From Lachnospiraceae bacterium (lineage in GTDB: Bacteria; Bacillota; Clostridia; Lachnospirales; Lachnospiraceae), in NCBI GenBank assembly GCA_017453065.1, contig JAFTKW010000018.1, positions 1 through 64,000 of the forward strand: a DNA stretch of 64,000 bases. Direction: 5' to 3'. The position numbers and the translations under genes were made by a program. The notes below the pieces were generated by a model. It saw only the letters and a list, made by a program, of their open reading frames with translations. It was not told the DNA's origin and ran no database searches. Numbering within the stretch: position 1 is the first letter of the stretch; each line of letters starts with the position of its first letter. This document shows positions 48,123 through 56,356 of the stretch, piece by piece.

Positions 48123-49098
48123 GGAGAGGATAACGGAATAAAGTATCCATATTTAAGTCCACATGATGCATGTTTATTCCTTGGATCTGTGCATTGTCAT
48201 AGGTTGTGTAATAGTAGATGCCAAGGTCTGTGTTGCAGCAGGAGGAATAGATGGTATATTGATACTTTTCGGACCCCACATCCACGCAACCTTTCGGGGT
48301 AGCGACACTGGAAAGTATATGAAAGAATTGGCTGAGAGAATCTTCGCTAAAGGCTTTAGGCGAGATGCTTTCAGCCATTTTGTTTTGGTAAGTCTGGCAA
48401 CAGCTTCGAACAAAAGCAGCCTTTACAAATCTAGACTGGGAGGAGTAATCCCCAGGCAGACCCAAAGCGCCTAATCCTCTGCTATAAAGGGATAGCGGAT
48501 GAGAAAAGGGAGACGGATTGCTGGGCTGTTTAGGGGACAGTCCCATATAGTTGTTGAGGGTAAACAGTTGAAAGTCAAAGGTGGGATTGTTGGTAAGAAC
48601 TTTGGTCGGATTGTCGTAGTATTTAAGCCCATCTTTGGTGGATTCCACTACCAGGCTGGATTTGGAATCGGAAATCATCCAGTGCAAAGGAGAGAGTGGC
48701 AAGGTGCTGCTAAAAGGGATGCTCACTAAATTTAAGCGATTTAGCAAAGTTGTTGCTTCTGCAACAGAACTGCACAGCCCTAAAACCCAGGGAATAAACT
48801 CAAAGGGAGTGATGTTGTCTTTGTCGGATCTGTATTCTGGATAAAACGCATTGTCGGGAAAGTTTAGACCAGCCATACTAAGACCCATTTCGTTGGTGGC
48901 ATCGTAATATAAGGGATAGTTGTCCACTACGTAGGCCATGCCTATCATGGCATAATGGGAAACAAGGCCTTTGGCTTCGCGAAATGAGAGGTGGAAATTG
49001 CGGGGAGTAATGGTGATTTCCTCATGATAACTATATTCTAAATCTAGATTTCGACCAAAGTAATGATGGTCAGATTTGTAAGATATTGCTGTACACAT
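48091..49098 (-). CDS. Choloylglycine hydrolase family protein (bile salt hydrolase / penicillin V acylase)
   Basis: A 335-aa Ntn hydrolase. The nucleophile is C2, exposed after removal of Met1. Other active-site residues appear as R16 and D19 (YFGRNLDLEYSYHEE), the asparagine region LTNNPTFD, and the arginine in LPGDYSSQSRFVKAAF. MGLSMAGLNFP fits the family. Such enzymes deconjugate glyco- and tauro-bile acids in gut bacteria, or cleave penicillin V or N-acyl homoserine lactones. No signal peptide, so cytoplasmic. It converges on the transporter fusion and their 3' ends overlap by 32 bases. Choice between bile salts and other amides is inference. Confidence 0.9.
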   Translation of the reverse strand: MCTAISYKSDHHYFGRNLDLEYSYHEEITITPRNFHLSFREAKGLVSHYAMIGMAYVVDNYPLYYDATNEMGLSMAGLNFPDNAFYPEYRSDKDNITPFEFIPWVLGLCSSVAEATTLLNRLNLVSIPFSSTLPLSPLHWMISDSKSSLVVESTKDGLKYYDNPTKVLTNNPTFDFQLFTLNNYMGLSPKQPSNPSPFSHPLSLYSRGLGALGLPGDYSSQSRFVKAAFVRSCCQTYQNKMAESISPKAFSEDSLSQFFHILSSVATPKGCVDVGSEKYQYTIYSSCCNTDLGIYYYTTYDNAQIQGINMHHVDLNMDTLFRYPLLMQGSIHWQN

Positions 49099-49187
49099 GA
49101 TTTTTCCTTTCTGAAAAAGACTGGGAAGTAAGTAAATCCTTCATAGTATGCGTAAGAAAGAGAAAAATAAAAGTGAATAAAAATAAA

Positions 49188-49213
49188 AAACGCTACTTTA
49201 AAGTAGCGTTTTT
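49188..49213. terminator. Terminator containing a stop codon
   Basis: CGCTACTTT (49191-49199) and AAAGTAGCG (49200-49208) form a palindrome flanked by A-run and T-run. The stop codon of the membrane protein gene on the minus strand lies inside the stem (49193-49195). Confidence 0.8.
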
Positions 49214-50101
49214 GTTGTCCTGCGTTAAGTCGTCCACATAACAGTGGAGCATCCATGCTTTCTTGAATGGAATTTGTAAATCTTTGATCGTCTTGGTATC
49301 TACGACTTTGTACAGCTCTAACAGTTTGGTTACATAGCGGTAATTTAGACTGGCAAGAATCTCTAACAAAAGGAGAATAATTACAACAGTCAGTGACCAG
49401 TGAACGGAGTAAGCGTAAAAGGCACCGATTCCTCCGACAAAGGTAGAAAACAGAGCAAGTGTTTCAAAAAGTAAGGTTTCTGCGCTATCCAATTGCTTTA
49501 GGAAAGAGCGTAGAATACTTGTTTTAATCACACCCGTCGCTTCATCCATTTTGCCGCGTTTGTTTTTGACAACAATGGAGCCCTGGTTTTTGACAAGGGC
49601 ATTGAAGTACAGGGTGTAAATAGTTTGTTCGTTTATAAAAGGCTTGTGGATGTTGCACAGCTGGGTGAGTACTCGGCAGGCAATCCAATAGACTTCTTTG
49701 TAGGTACGGTATCGGATGATGACATGACAAAAGATGACTCCGATGCCATACATGGCCAGGAAGGCAATCGCCTTGGCACCGTTGTGTATTTCCAAGGAAA
49801 TAACGCTAGGAATAACAAAGCCGAGAATGGTCAGATAGAATGCAATAATCTGGTCACGCTTGGATTGCTGCAGGCCAAGTTCAGCTACTGTCATATCGTA
49901 GTTGTTGTCCAAATCCATGGCACCTTCAGGATTGATGGCAAAGCGGTCTATGCCAGGTTCTACTTTTGCAGCAGCTTTTGCTGCTTCCATCTGTTGGATA
50001 AGTTCCTGAGTCTTTTTGTTTTTGTTTGGATTTTTGTGAGCATTTTTAATGGCTCTTTGTAAATTCAAATCTTTTATCTTTTTCCATAATAGGTACAGCA
50101 T
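49193..50101 (-). CDS. Membrane protein of unknown function, 302 aa
   Basis: A basic, lysine/asparagine-rich cytoplasmic N-terminus (about 1-80, with a short coiled coil QELIQQMEAAKAAAKVE) is followed by two pairs of membrane helices (about 85-127 and 213-250), separated by an amphipathic stretch of about 85 residues. The start has AGAGGA upstream. It lies 12 bases after the inositol-phosphatase-family gene and is probably co-transcribed. I do not recognise the family; the two helical hairpins with a cytoplasmic middle recall SLATT-like topology only loosely. Confidence 0.75.
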   Translation of the reverse strand: MLYLLWKKIKDLNLQRAIKNAHKNPNKNKKTQELIQQMEAAKAAAKVEPGIDRFAINPEGAMDLDNNYDMTVAELGLQQSKRDQIIAFYLTILGFVIPSVISLEIHNGAKAIAFLAMYGIGVIFCHVIIRYRTYKEVYWIACRVLTQLCNIHKPFINEQTIYTLYFNALVKNQGSIVVKNKRGKMDEATGVIKTSILRSFLKQLDSAETLLFETLALFSTFVGGIGAFYAYSVHWSLTVVIILLLLEILASLNYRYVTKLLELYKVVDTKTIKDLQIPFKKAWMLHCYVDDLTQDNKNATLK

Positions 50102-50113
50102 GCTTTATCCTCT

Positions 50114-50890
50114 TTAGTAAAGTTTGTTAGGTATTTCCTCATAAACGATAGTGCGGAGTTTTTCAAAGTTTTCTTGGGAGTTGGCGGCAATGATGCCGAA
50201 TGGCTCCTTCAATGGAAGCGAATCGTGGAACAAAAATTCTACGAAACCGCCTGCCTCGCGGACAATGGTTGCAGCGGCGGCAGCATCCCATGGGAAAACG
50301 CGAATTTCAAAATACAGTTCCACTCTGCCGGCAGCCAAATGCGCTAGTTCTAGTGCAGCTGAGCCAAGTCTGCGAAGGTCATCTGCTTGGGAATAGACAC
50401 GCTCAATAATATTAAAGCATGGCTTTGCAAGACTTTTGTCATATAGACTCATGGCAGAGCATAGGTGAGAGTGGGCAAAATCGCGGTCAGAGACATGGAT
50501 AGGATTGCCGTTTAGAAAAGCGCCTTCGCCTTCCTTTGCCCAAAACATCTGGTCTCTATATGGGAAGTAAATTACACCAATGTAAGGCTTGCTGTCTTTA
50601 AGGAGTGCCACAGAGATAACGCTGAGATCCAGACCGCGAATGAAGTTGGATGTGCCGTCGATAGGATCGATGACCCAAGTATATTCGCTGCCTGCAATGT
50701 CTGCGTCTTCTTCACCAATCACAGCACTGCCAGGAAGGAGCGCCTGGAGATGTTCTATTAAAAAGTTTTGTACATTTAAATCTGCACTGGTCACATAATT
50801 GGACGCATTGCCTTTTTGCTCTACGTTCACCTGTTTGGAATACATGAGCTGGCTTGCATCTCTAACTATTTCCGTAATTTTTGTAATCAT
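50114..50890 (-). CDS. Inositol monophosphatase family protein
   Basis: A 258-aa magnesium-dependent phosphatase. Metal-binding residues are visible: the glutamate in VIGEED, the WVIDPIDGTSNFIRGL motif, and WDAAAAATIVREAGG near the C-terminus. Substrates in the family include inositol phosphates, PAP, fructose-1,6-bisphosphate and NADP; the sequence does not decide. It leads the minus-strand pair with the unknown membrane protein. Confidence 0.92.
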   Translation of the reverse strand: MITKITEIVRDASQLMYSKQVNVEQKGNASNYVTSADLNVQNFLIEHLQALLPGSAVIGEEDADIAGSEYTWVIDPIDGTSNFIRGLDLSVISVALLKDSKPYIGVIYFPYRDQMFWAKEGEGAFLNGNPIHVSDRDFAHSHLCSAMSLYDKSLAKPCFNIIERVYSQADDLRRLGSAALELAHLAAGRVELYFEIRVFPWDAAAAATIVREAGGFVEFLFHDSLPLKEPFGIIAANSQENFEKLRTIVYEEIPNKLY

Positions 50891-51092
50891 AAATATTCGC
50901 CTTCTGCCCTGATGTGGGCTATAGATTTTGGGTGTAGTTTAACTACCCTTTCATTATACTATGGTTTGGAAGTTCGTCAAACAGAAAAACTGTGTGTCAT
51001 CTCTTCAAAAATAGGAAGTATTGTGTTAGAATATTCATATGCTCGAAGTTGACTCGAGATACAAAAGGGTAAATTTACAAAGGAGTAAAACA

Positions 51093-51986
51093 ATGGATGC
51101 TTTTAAGAAAGTTTTAAATGTATTTGGGATTATTTTAGGAGTTATTTTTAGTTTTGCACTTATTGGTTCTTTAGTGGTAGCACCAGCACTTTCTGGTGCA
51201 AATAATTTCTTTAAGACAGAGAATTTACAGGCCGTAGTGTCAGAGATTGATTTTGCTGCGATTGTGAAAGACTCTATGGATGAGATGCCAGCAGAGGAAG
51301 CAGAAATGATGACACTTCTTTTTGAAGAAGGAATCATGGACGAATTTATCAATCTGTATGTAGAGGACTTGTTCGCAGAGTTAGACGGGGAGCCTACGGC
51401 AAAGAAATTGAATGTCGAAGCAGTTATGAAGATTTTCGAAAATCATATGGACGTTTTTGTTGACATGGCAAAGGCAGAAATGGATGAAGAAACGCTTCAG
51501 TATGTAACCGATGAAGAAATTGAGGAATTGCTTCGTGAGTCCTTGCAGCAGGAAGCTCAGGGCATGGTAGATTCCTTCCCATCTTTGTACGATATGGGCT
51601 TGGATGATGAAACCTTGAATGTTATGGGGATGTTTAGAGACGGTTTGGTTGCTACAGTAGGTATTGTACTTGTTGCAGTGTTTGCAGTGATTGTATTTGT
51701 TTGTCAGTTCCCAAGATTTAAGAGTTTTATGTGGCTTGGCGTGGACTTCATTCTTGGCGGTGGACTTACATTTGTAGTGGCAGCTAGCCTTGAAGCAATC
51801 TTTAAGGTTGCAGCAGCGTCCATTCCTTTTGGCAATATGATTATGGACCCTATTGTTGGAACTTTTGCAAGCGCAATGAAGATGGGGGCTTTGGTTGAAC
51901 TCGTTCTTGCGGTAGTATTTATTGTAATCTTTATTGTTGGACGTATTCTTTTGAAAAAGAAAACAAACAACACACAGATGGCATAA
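51093..51986 (+). CDS. Membrane protein of unknown function, 297 aa
   Basis: The ATG at 51093 is chosen for its AAAGGAG ribosome site; the upstream in-frame ATG lies in the promoter area. One N-terminal membrane segment (about 8-32), an acidic extracellular domain (about 45-180, rich in E and D with repeated helical EE motifs), and three C-terminal helices (about 190-215, 222-242, 270-290). No family recognised. It ends 77 bases before spoVT; the hairpin between them may terminate it. Confidence 0.75.
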   Translation: MDAFKKVLNVFGIILGVIFSFALIGSLVVAPALSGANNFFKTENLQAVVSEIDFAAIVKDSMDEMPAEEAEMMTLLFEEGIMDEFINLYVEDLFAELDGEPTAKKLNVEAVMKIFENHMDVFVDMAKAEMDEETLQYVTDEEIEELLRESLQQEAQGMVDSFPSLYDMGLDDETLNVMGMFRDGLVATVGIVLVAVFAVIVFVCQFPRFKSFMWLGVDFILGGGLTFVVAASLEAIFKVAAASIPFGNMIMDPIVGTFASAMKMGALVELVLAVVFIVIFIVGRILLKKKTNNTQMA

Positions 51987-51996
51987 ACACAGGTAT

Positions 51997-52062
51997 AAAA
52001 TTCCTTCATTTACAGATACTAGATACACGAAAACTAGAAACTGTAAATGGAGGAATTTTTTA
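51997..52062 (+). promoter_or_regulatory. 19-bp hairpin covering the spoVT ribosome site
   Basis: The left arm 51997-52015 pairs with the right arm 52041-52059, 19 pairs with one wobble and a 25-base loop, followed by a T-run. The right arm contains GGAGGA, the ribosome site of spoVT (start 52064). It can act as terminator for the upstream gene and would also hide the ribosome site in any read-through transcript. Confidence 0.8.
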
Positions 52063-52063
52063 T

Positions 52064-52609
52064 ATGAAAGCAACAGGTATTGTACGTCGTATAGATGATT
52101 TGGGACGAATTGTTATTCCTAAAGAAATCAGAAGAACTCTCAGAATTAGAGAAAGTGATCCACTGGAAATTTTCACAGACAGGGAAGGAGAAATTATCCT
52201 CAAGAAGTATTCTCCTATCGGTGAGATGACTACTTTTGCTAAACAGTATGCAGAAAGTTTGGCACAGGTTTCTGGCCATGCTGCCCTGATTTGTGACAGA
52301 GACCAGTTTATTGCCATCAGCGGTGGATACAAGGCGTTTATGGGAAAAGAGATTAGCAAACAGCTGGAGGATGTGATTGCGGATCGTAAGACAGTGATTG
52401 CCAGCAAGGGAGACAAGAACTTTATCTCAATTTCACAGGCCAGCGTGGAGGAATTTGCCCACGAAGCGATTACGCCTATCATCTGTGAAGGTGATGTCAT
52501 TGGTGCAGTTATTCTGATTGACAGCGAAGACAAAGCGAAAATGGGTGAGGTAGAGCATAAGCTAATCATGTCTGCGGCAGGGTTTTTAGGCAGACAGATG
52601 GAATCTTAG
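52064..52609 (+). CDS. spoVT: Stage V sporulation protein T (SpoVT)
   Basis: A 181-aa regulator of standard length. The N-terminal AbrB-type swapped-hairpin DNA-binding domain (MKATGIVRRIDDLGRIVIPKEIRRTL, about 1-48) is followed by a GAF-like domain (about 60-178). SpoVT controls late forespore genes in endospore formers. Its ribosome site lies within a long hairpin. No clear promoter was seen between the hairpin and the start. Confidence 0.95.
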   Translation: MKATGIVRRIDDLGRIVIPKEIRRTLRIRESDPLEIFTDREGEIILKKYSPIGEMTTFAKQYAESLAQVSGHAALICDRDQFIAISGGYKAFMGKEISKQLEDVIADRKTVIASKGDKNFISISQASVEEFAHEAITPIICEGDVIGAVILIDSEDKAKMGEVEHKLIMSAAGFLGRQMES

Positions 52610-52611
52610 AC

Positions 52612-52641
52612 TTGACAATACCAAAAACAGGAATATATAAT
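52612..52641 (+). promoter_or_regulatory. Promoter of the ileS T-box leader
   Basis: TTGACA (52612-52617), 18-base spacer, TATAAT (52636-52641). Consensus elements; they begin three bases after the spoVT stop codon. Confidence 0.8.
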
Positions 52642-52649
52642 GTATCCAT

Positions 52650-52941
52650 TGAAATAGACAAAGACGTTGACGAAGACAGTATCTGCTTTATCGAAAGTCG
52701 CAGCGAGTCAGGGAGGGTGTGAGCCTGATATGAGTAGCAAAGCGGAGAATATCACTTCTGAGTTGCAAGGACCAAAGGTCATCCGAGTAGTCTGCGCCGC
52801 CCATCCTGCGTTAGAGGATACCATATAATCCTTTGAATTTGCCATGTGCCACATCAGTAGGCAGGGGCAACAAAGGCCGTATGTTGTAACAGGTGGTTAA
52901 GCGAGTATGCCCTCGTCCTATTACAGGACGGGGGTTTTTTT
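52650..52941 (+). ncRNA. T-box leader (isoleucine) upstream of ileS
   Basis: The leader has the T-box layout: Stem I with GGGAGGGTGTGAGCC, an AGTA loop E element, and a specifier loop GAATATCAC holding ATC (52751-52753) for isoleucine. The T-box sequence AGGTGGTTAAGCG (52891-52903) carries the UGGU bulge (52894-52897) that pairs with the tRNA end. A terminator follows: CCCTCGTCCT (52910-52919) with AGGACGGGGG (52925-52934) and seven T. Uncharged tRNA-Ile would stabilise the antiterminator and raise IleRS expression. Boundaries are approximate. Confidence 0.92.
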
Positions 52942-52945
52942 ATTC

Positions 52946-53019
52946 GGCAGCAAGGCTGCCAAATAAAAAAACGACCGTTAATCAGAACGCGATTTGCAAA
53001 GCAAATTGCAGTTCTTTTC
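52946..53019 (+). repeat. Two further hairpins between T-box terminator and ileS
   Basis: GGCAGC-AAG-GCTGCC (52946-52960) and a larger one with outer AGAAC/GTTCT and inner ATTTGC-AAA-GCAAAT (52992-53006) followed by TTTT. Neither is needed for a standard T-box. The second could act as an extra terminator or protect the 5' end of a processed ileS mRNA. Confidence 0.6.
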
Positions 53020-53052
53020 ATGACAGTAGTTTAAAAAGAAAGGAAGAAAGTC

Positions 53053-56000
53053 ATGTACGAAAAAGTCACAGCGGATCTGAATTTTGTAGAACGCGAAAAG
53101 AAAGTAGAACAGTTTTGGAAAGACCAGGACATCTTCAGAAAGAGTATGGAAAACCGTAAGGAAGGCCCTACATATACTTTCTACGATGGACCTCCAACTG
53201 CAAATGGTAAGCCTCATATCGGTCACGTGCTTACACGTGTAATCAAGGATATGATTCCTAGATACCGCACTATGAAGGGATACATGGTACCTCGTAAGGC
53301 TGGTTGGGATACTCACGGTCTTCCAGTAGAAATTGAAGTAGAAAAGCTCCTTGGCTTAGATGGTAAAGATCAGATTGAAGAATATGGATTGGAGCCATTC
53401 ATTGACAAGTGTAAAGAGAGTGTTTGGAAATACAAAGGTATGTGGGAGGATTTCTCCGGCACAGTAGGTTTCTGGGCAGATATGGATGATCCATATGTAA
53501 CTTATCATGACGACTTCATTGAGTCTGAATGGTGGGCGCTTTCTGAAATCTGGAAAAAGGATTTGCTCTACAAAGGCTTTAAGATTGTACCTTACTGCCC
53601 TAGATGCGGAACCCCTCTTTCTTCTCAGGAAGTAGCACAGGGCTATAAGGATGTAAAGGAACGCTCTGCAATCGCACGTTTCAAAGTAAAAGGCGAAGAC
53701 GCTTATATCTTGGCATGGACCACCACACCTTGGACACTGCCATCTAACGTAGCACTCTGCGTGAATCCAGTAGAGAGCTATGTAAAGGTAAATGCTGCAG
53801 ACGGCTATACTTACTATATGGCAGAAGCGCTTCTGGACACTGTACTTGGCAAACTGGCTGTAAAGGCTGACCCAGAGAAGGGTGTAGAAGCGAAGGCTGC
53901 TTATGAAATCGTAGAAAAATATACAGGTAAAGACTTAGAATACAAAGAATACGAGCCACTCTTTAACTTCGCAGATGAAATCTGTGCAAAACAGGGCAAA
54001 AAGGCTCACTTTGTAACTTGTGACAGCTATGTCACATTGACAGATGGTACTGGTGTAGTTCATATTGCACCTGCATTTGGTGAAGACGACGCCAAGGTTG
54101 GACGTAACTATGACCTTCCATTTGTACAGCTAGTTGACGGCAAAGGTGAGATGACTGCAGAGACAGACTATGCAGGCGTATTTGTAAAGAAGGCAGACCC
54201 TATGGTGCTTGCAGACCTTGAGAAAAAAGGTCTTCTCTTCGATGCTCCTAAGTTTGAACATAGCTATCCTCACTGCTGGAGATGTGACACTCCACTGATC
54301 TACTATGCAAGAGAGTCTTGGTACATCAAAGAGACAGCAGTTAGAGATGATTTGATCCGCAACAACAATACTGTAAACTGGATTCCAGATTCCATCGGTA
54401 AAGGACGTTTTGGAAACTGGCTTGAGAATATTCAGGACTGGGCTATCTCTCGTAACCGTTACTGGGGAACTCCACTGAACATTTGGGAATGTGAATGTGG
54501 CTATCAGCACTGCGTAGGCAGCCGAGCTGAGTTGGCTCAGATGAGTGGCAGACCAGAGGACGAAAAAGTAGAACTTCACAGACCTTACATCGACGAAGTG
54601 CTCTTAAATTGTCCTAAGTGTGGTGGAAAGATGCACCGTGTGCCAGAAGTTATCGACTGCTGGTTTGACTCTGGAGCAATGCCATTTGCACAGCATCACT
54701 ATCCATTTGAGAACAAAGACCTCTTCGAGGCACAGTTCCCTGCACAGTTTATCTCTGAGGCAGTAGACCAGACCAGAGGATGGTTCCACTCTTTGATGGC
54801 AATCTCTACCTTGCTTTTCAACAAGTCCCCTTATGAGAACGTAATCGTATTGGGACATGTTCAGGATGAGAATGGTCAGAAGATGAGTAAGTCCAAGGGT
54901 AACGCAGTAGACCCATTTGATGCACTTCAGACTTACGGCGCAGATGCAATCAGATGGTATTTCTACATCAACTCTGCACCATGGCTTCCAAACCGTTTCC
55001 ACGGCAATGCCGTACAGGAAGGTCAGCGTAAATTCATGGGTACTTTGTGGAATACTTACGCATTCTTCGTTCTTTATGCAAACATTGACAACTTTGACGC
55101 TACCAAGTACACCTTGGAGTACGACAAACTTTCTGTTATGGATAAATGGCTTCTGTCCAAGCTCAACAGCTTGATTACAGAGGTTGACACACACCTTGAC
55201 AACTATCGCATCCCTGAGACTGCAAGAGCCCTTCAGGACTTTGTAGATGAGATGAGTAACTGGTATGTAAGACGTAGCCGTGAACGTTTCTGGGCAAAGG
55301 GAATGGAACAGGACAAGATCAATGCATACATGACTCTTTATACTGCACTGGTAACTGTTTCTAAGTTGGCTGCTCCAATGATTCCTTTCATGACAGAGGA
55401 TATCTATAGAAATCTTGTAAAGAGCATTGACGAAACAGCTCCAGAAAGTGTACATCTCTGCGACTTCCCAGTGGCAGATCCTGCTATGGTTGACAAGGAA
55501 TTGGAAGCGTCCATGGAAGAAGTTTTGAATGCGGTAGTAATGGGTCGTGCATGTAGAAATACTGCAAACATCAAGAACCGTCAGCCTATCGGAACTATGT
55601 TCATCAAGGCACAGGCACAGCTCGACGACTTCTATGTACAGATCATTGAAGAAGAACTTAATGTTAAGAGTGTAGTATTCACAGATGACGTAAGAAACTT
55701 CACAACCTATACCTTCAAGCCTCAGCTTCGCACCGTTGGTCCTAAGTACGGCAAACAGCTTGGCGGTATCCAGAAGGAATTGGCAGGTCTTGACGGCAAT
55801 GCAGCAATGGATGAACTGAATGAAAAAGGAATGCTCACTTTCCAGGTTGGTGACGTGACAGTAGAACTTACCAAGGACGATCTGCTCATCGATATGAGCC
55901 AGAAGGAAGGCTACGTATCTGAGGAAGATCACGGAATGATCGTTGTACTGGATACCAACCTTACAGAGGAGCTTCTCGAGGAAGGTTATGTGCTGGAAGT

Positions 56001-56229
56001 AATCAGTAAGATTCAGACCATGCGTAAGGACAGTGACTTTGAGGTGACAGACCACATCAAGGTTGCTCTTACAGGCAATGCAGACCTTTGGGCTATCGTT
56101 TCCAAGAATCAGGATTCTATCGCAACTAAGGTATTGGCTGATGTGATGAATGACAGTGAGACCTACGCAATTTCCAAAGAATGGAATATCAATGGCATGA
56201 ATGTGACCATTAGCGTAGAAAAGGCATAA
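53053..56229 (+). CDS. ileS: Isoleucyl-tRNA synthetase
   Basis: A 1058-aa class I synthetase. HIGH motif as GKPHIGHVLTR near residue 55, KMSKS as GQKMSKSKGN near 610, the editing domain between them (TTPWTLPSN, GTGVVHIAPAFGEDD), and a C-terminal anticodon-binding and zinc-less extension. The length and sequence suit the long type-2 (eukaryote-like) IleRS found in many clostridia, which is associated with natural mupirocin resistance. Regulated by the T-box leader. Confidence 0.97.
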   Translation: MYEKVTADLNFVEREKKVEQFWKDQDIFRKSMENRKEGPTYTFYDGPPTANGKPHIGHVLTRVIKDMIPRYRTMKGYMVPRKAGWDTHGLPVEIEVEKLLGLDGKDQIEEYGLEPFIDKCKESVWKYKGMWEDFSGTVGFWADMDDPYVTYHDDFIESEWWALSEIWKKDLLYKGFKIVPYCPRCGTPLSSQEVAQGYKDVKERSAIARFKVKGEDAYILAWTTTPWTLPSNVALCVNPVESYVKVNAADGYTYYMAEALLDTVLGKLAVKADPEKGVEAKAAYEIVEKYTGKDLEYKEYEPLFNFADEICAKQGKKAHFVTCDSYVTLTDGTGVVHIAPAFGEDDAKVGRNYDLPFVQLVDGKGEMTAETDYAGVFVKKADPMVLADLEKKGLLFDAPKFEHSYPHCWRCDTPLIYYARESWYIKETAVRDDLIRNNNTVNWIPDSIGKGRFGNWLENIQDWAISRNRYWGTPLNIWECECGYQHCVGSRAELAQMSGRPEDEKVELHRPYIDEVLLNCPKCGGKMHRVPEVIDCWFDSGAMPFAQHHYPFENKDLFEAQFPAQFISEAVDQTRGWFHSLMAISTLLFNKSPYENVIVLGHVQDENGQKMSKSKGNAVDPFDALQTYGADAIRWYFYINSAPWLPNRFHGNAVQEGQRKFMGTLWNTYAFFVLYANIDNFDATKYTLEYDKLSVMDKWLLSKLNSLITEVDTHLDNYRIPETARALQDFVDEMSNWYVRRSRERFWAKGMEQDKINAYMTLYTALVTVSKLAAPMIPFMTEDIYRNLVKSIDETAPESVHLCDFPVADPAMVDKELEASMEEVLNAVVMGRACRNTANIKNRQPIGTMFIKAQAQLDDFYVQIIEEELNVKSVVFTDDVRNFTTYTFKPQLRTVGPKYGKQLGGIQKELAGLDGNAAMDELNEKGMLTFQVGDVTVELTKDDLLIDMSQKEGYVSEEDHGMIVVLDTNLTEELLEEGYVLEVISKIQTMRKDSDFEVTDHIKVALTGNADLWAIVSKNQDSIATKVLADVMNDSETYAISKEWNINGMNVTISVEKA

Positions 56230-56247
56230 ATTTCCAACTAAAATAGA

Positions 56248-56288
56248 GGAAGAATACTTGTTAAAATGACAGGTATTCTTCCTTTTTT
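56248..56288 (+). terminator. Intrinsic terminator after ileS
   Basis: GGAAGAATACTTG (56248-56260) pairs with CAGGTATTCTTCC (56270-56282), 13 pairs with one wobble, then six T. Confidence 0.92.
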
Positions 56289-56356
56289 GTCATATATGTG
56301 ATAAAATAGATGAAATGTATTCAATACCACAAATATTACTTCTTAGGAGGCAAAAG

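Noticed and set aside
54604..56055. 483-codon minus-strand ORF opposite ileS (and 57203-58801 opposite glgP)
   Set aside because: Opposite-strand shadows of highly expressed genes with strong codon bias. The translations are rich in Cys, His and Tyr with no domain, and no ribosome site or promoter was seen.
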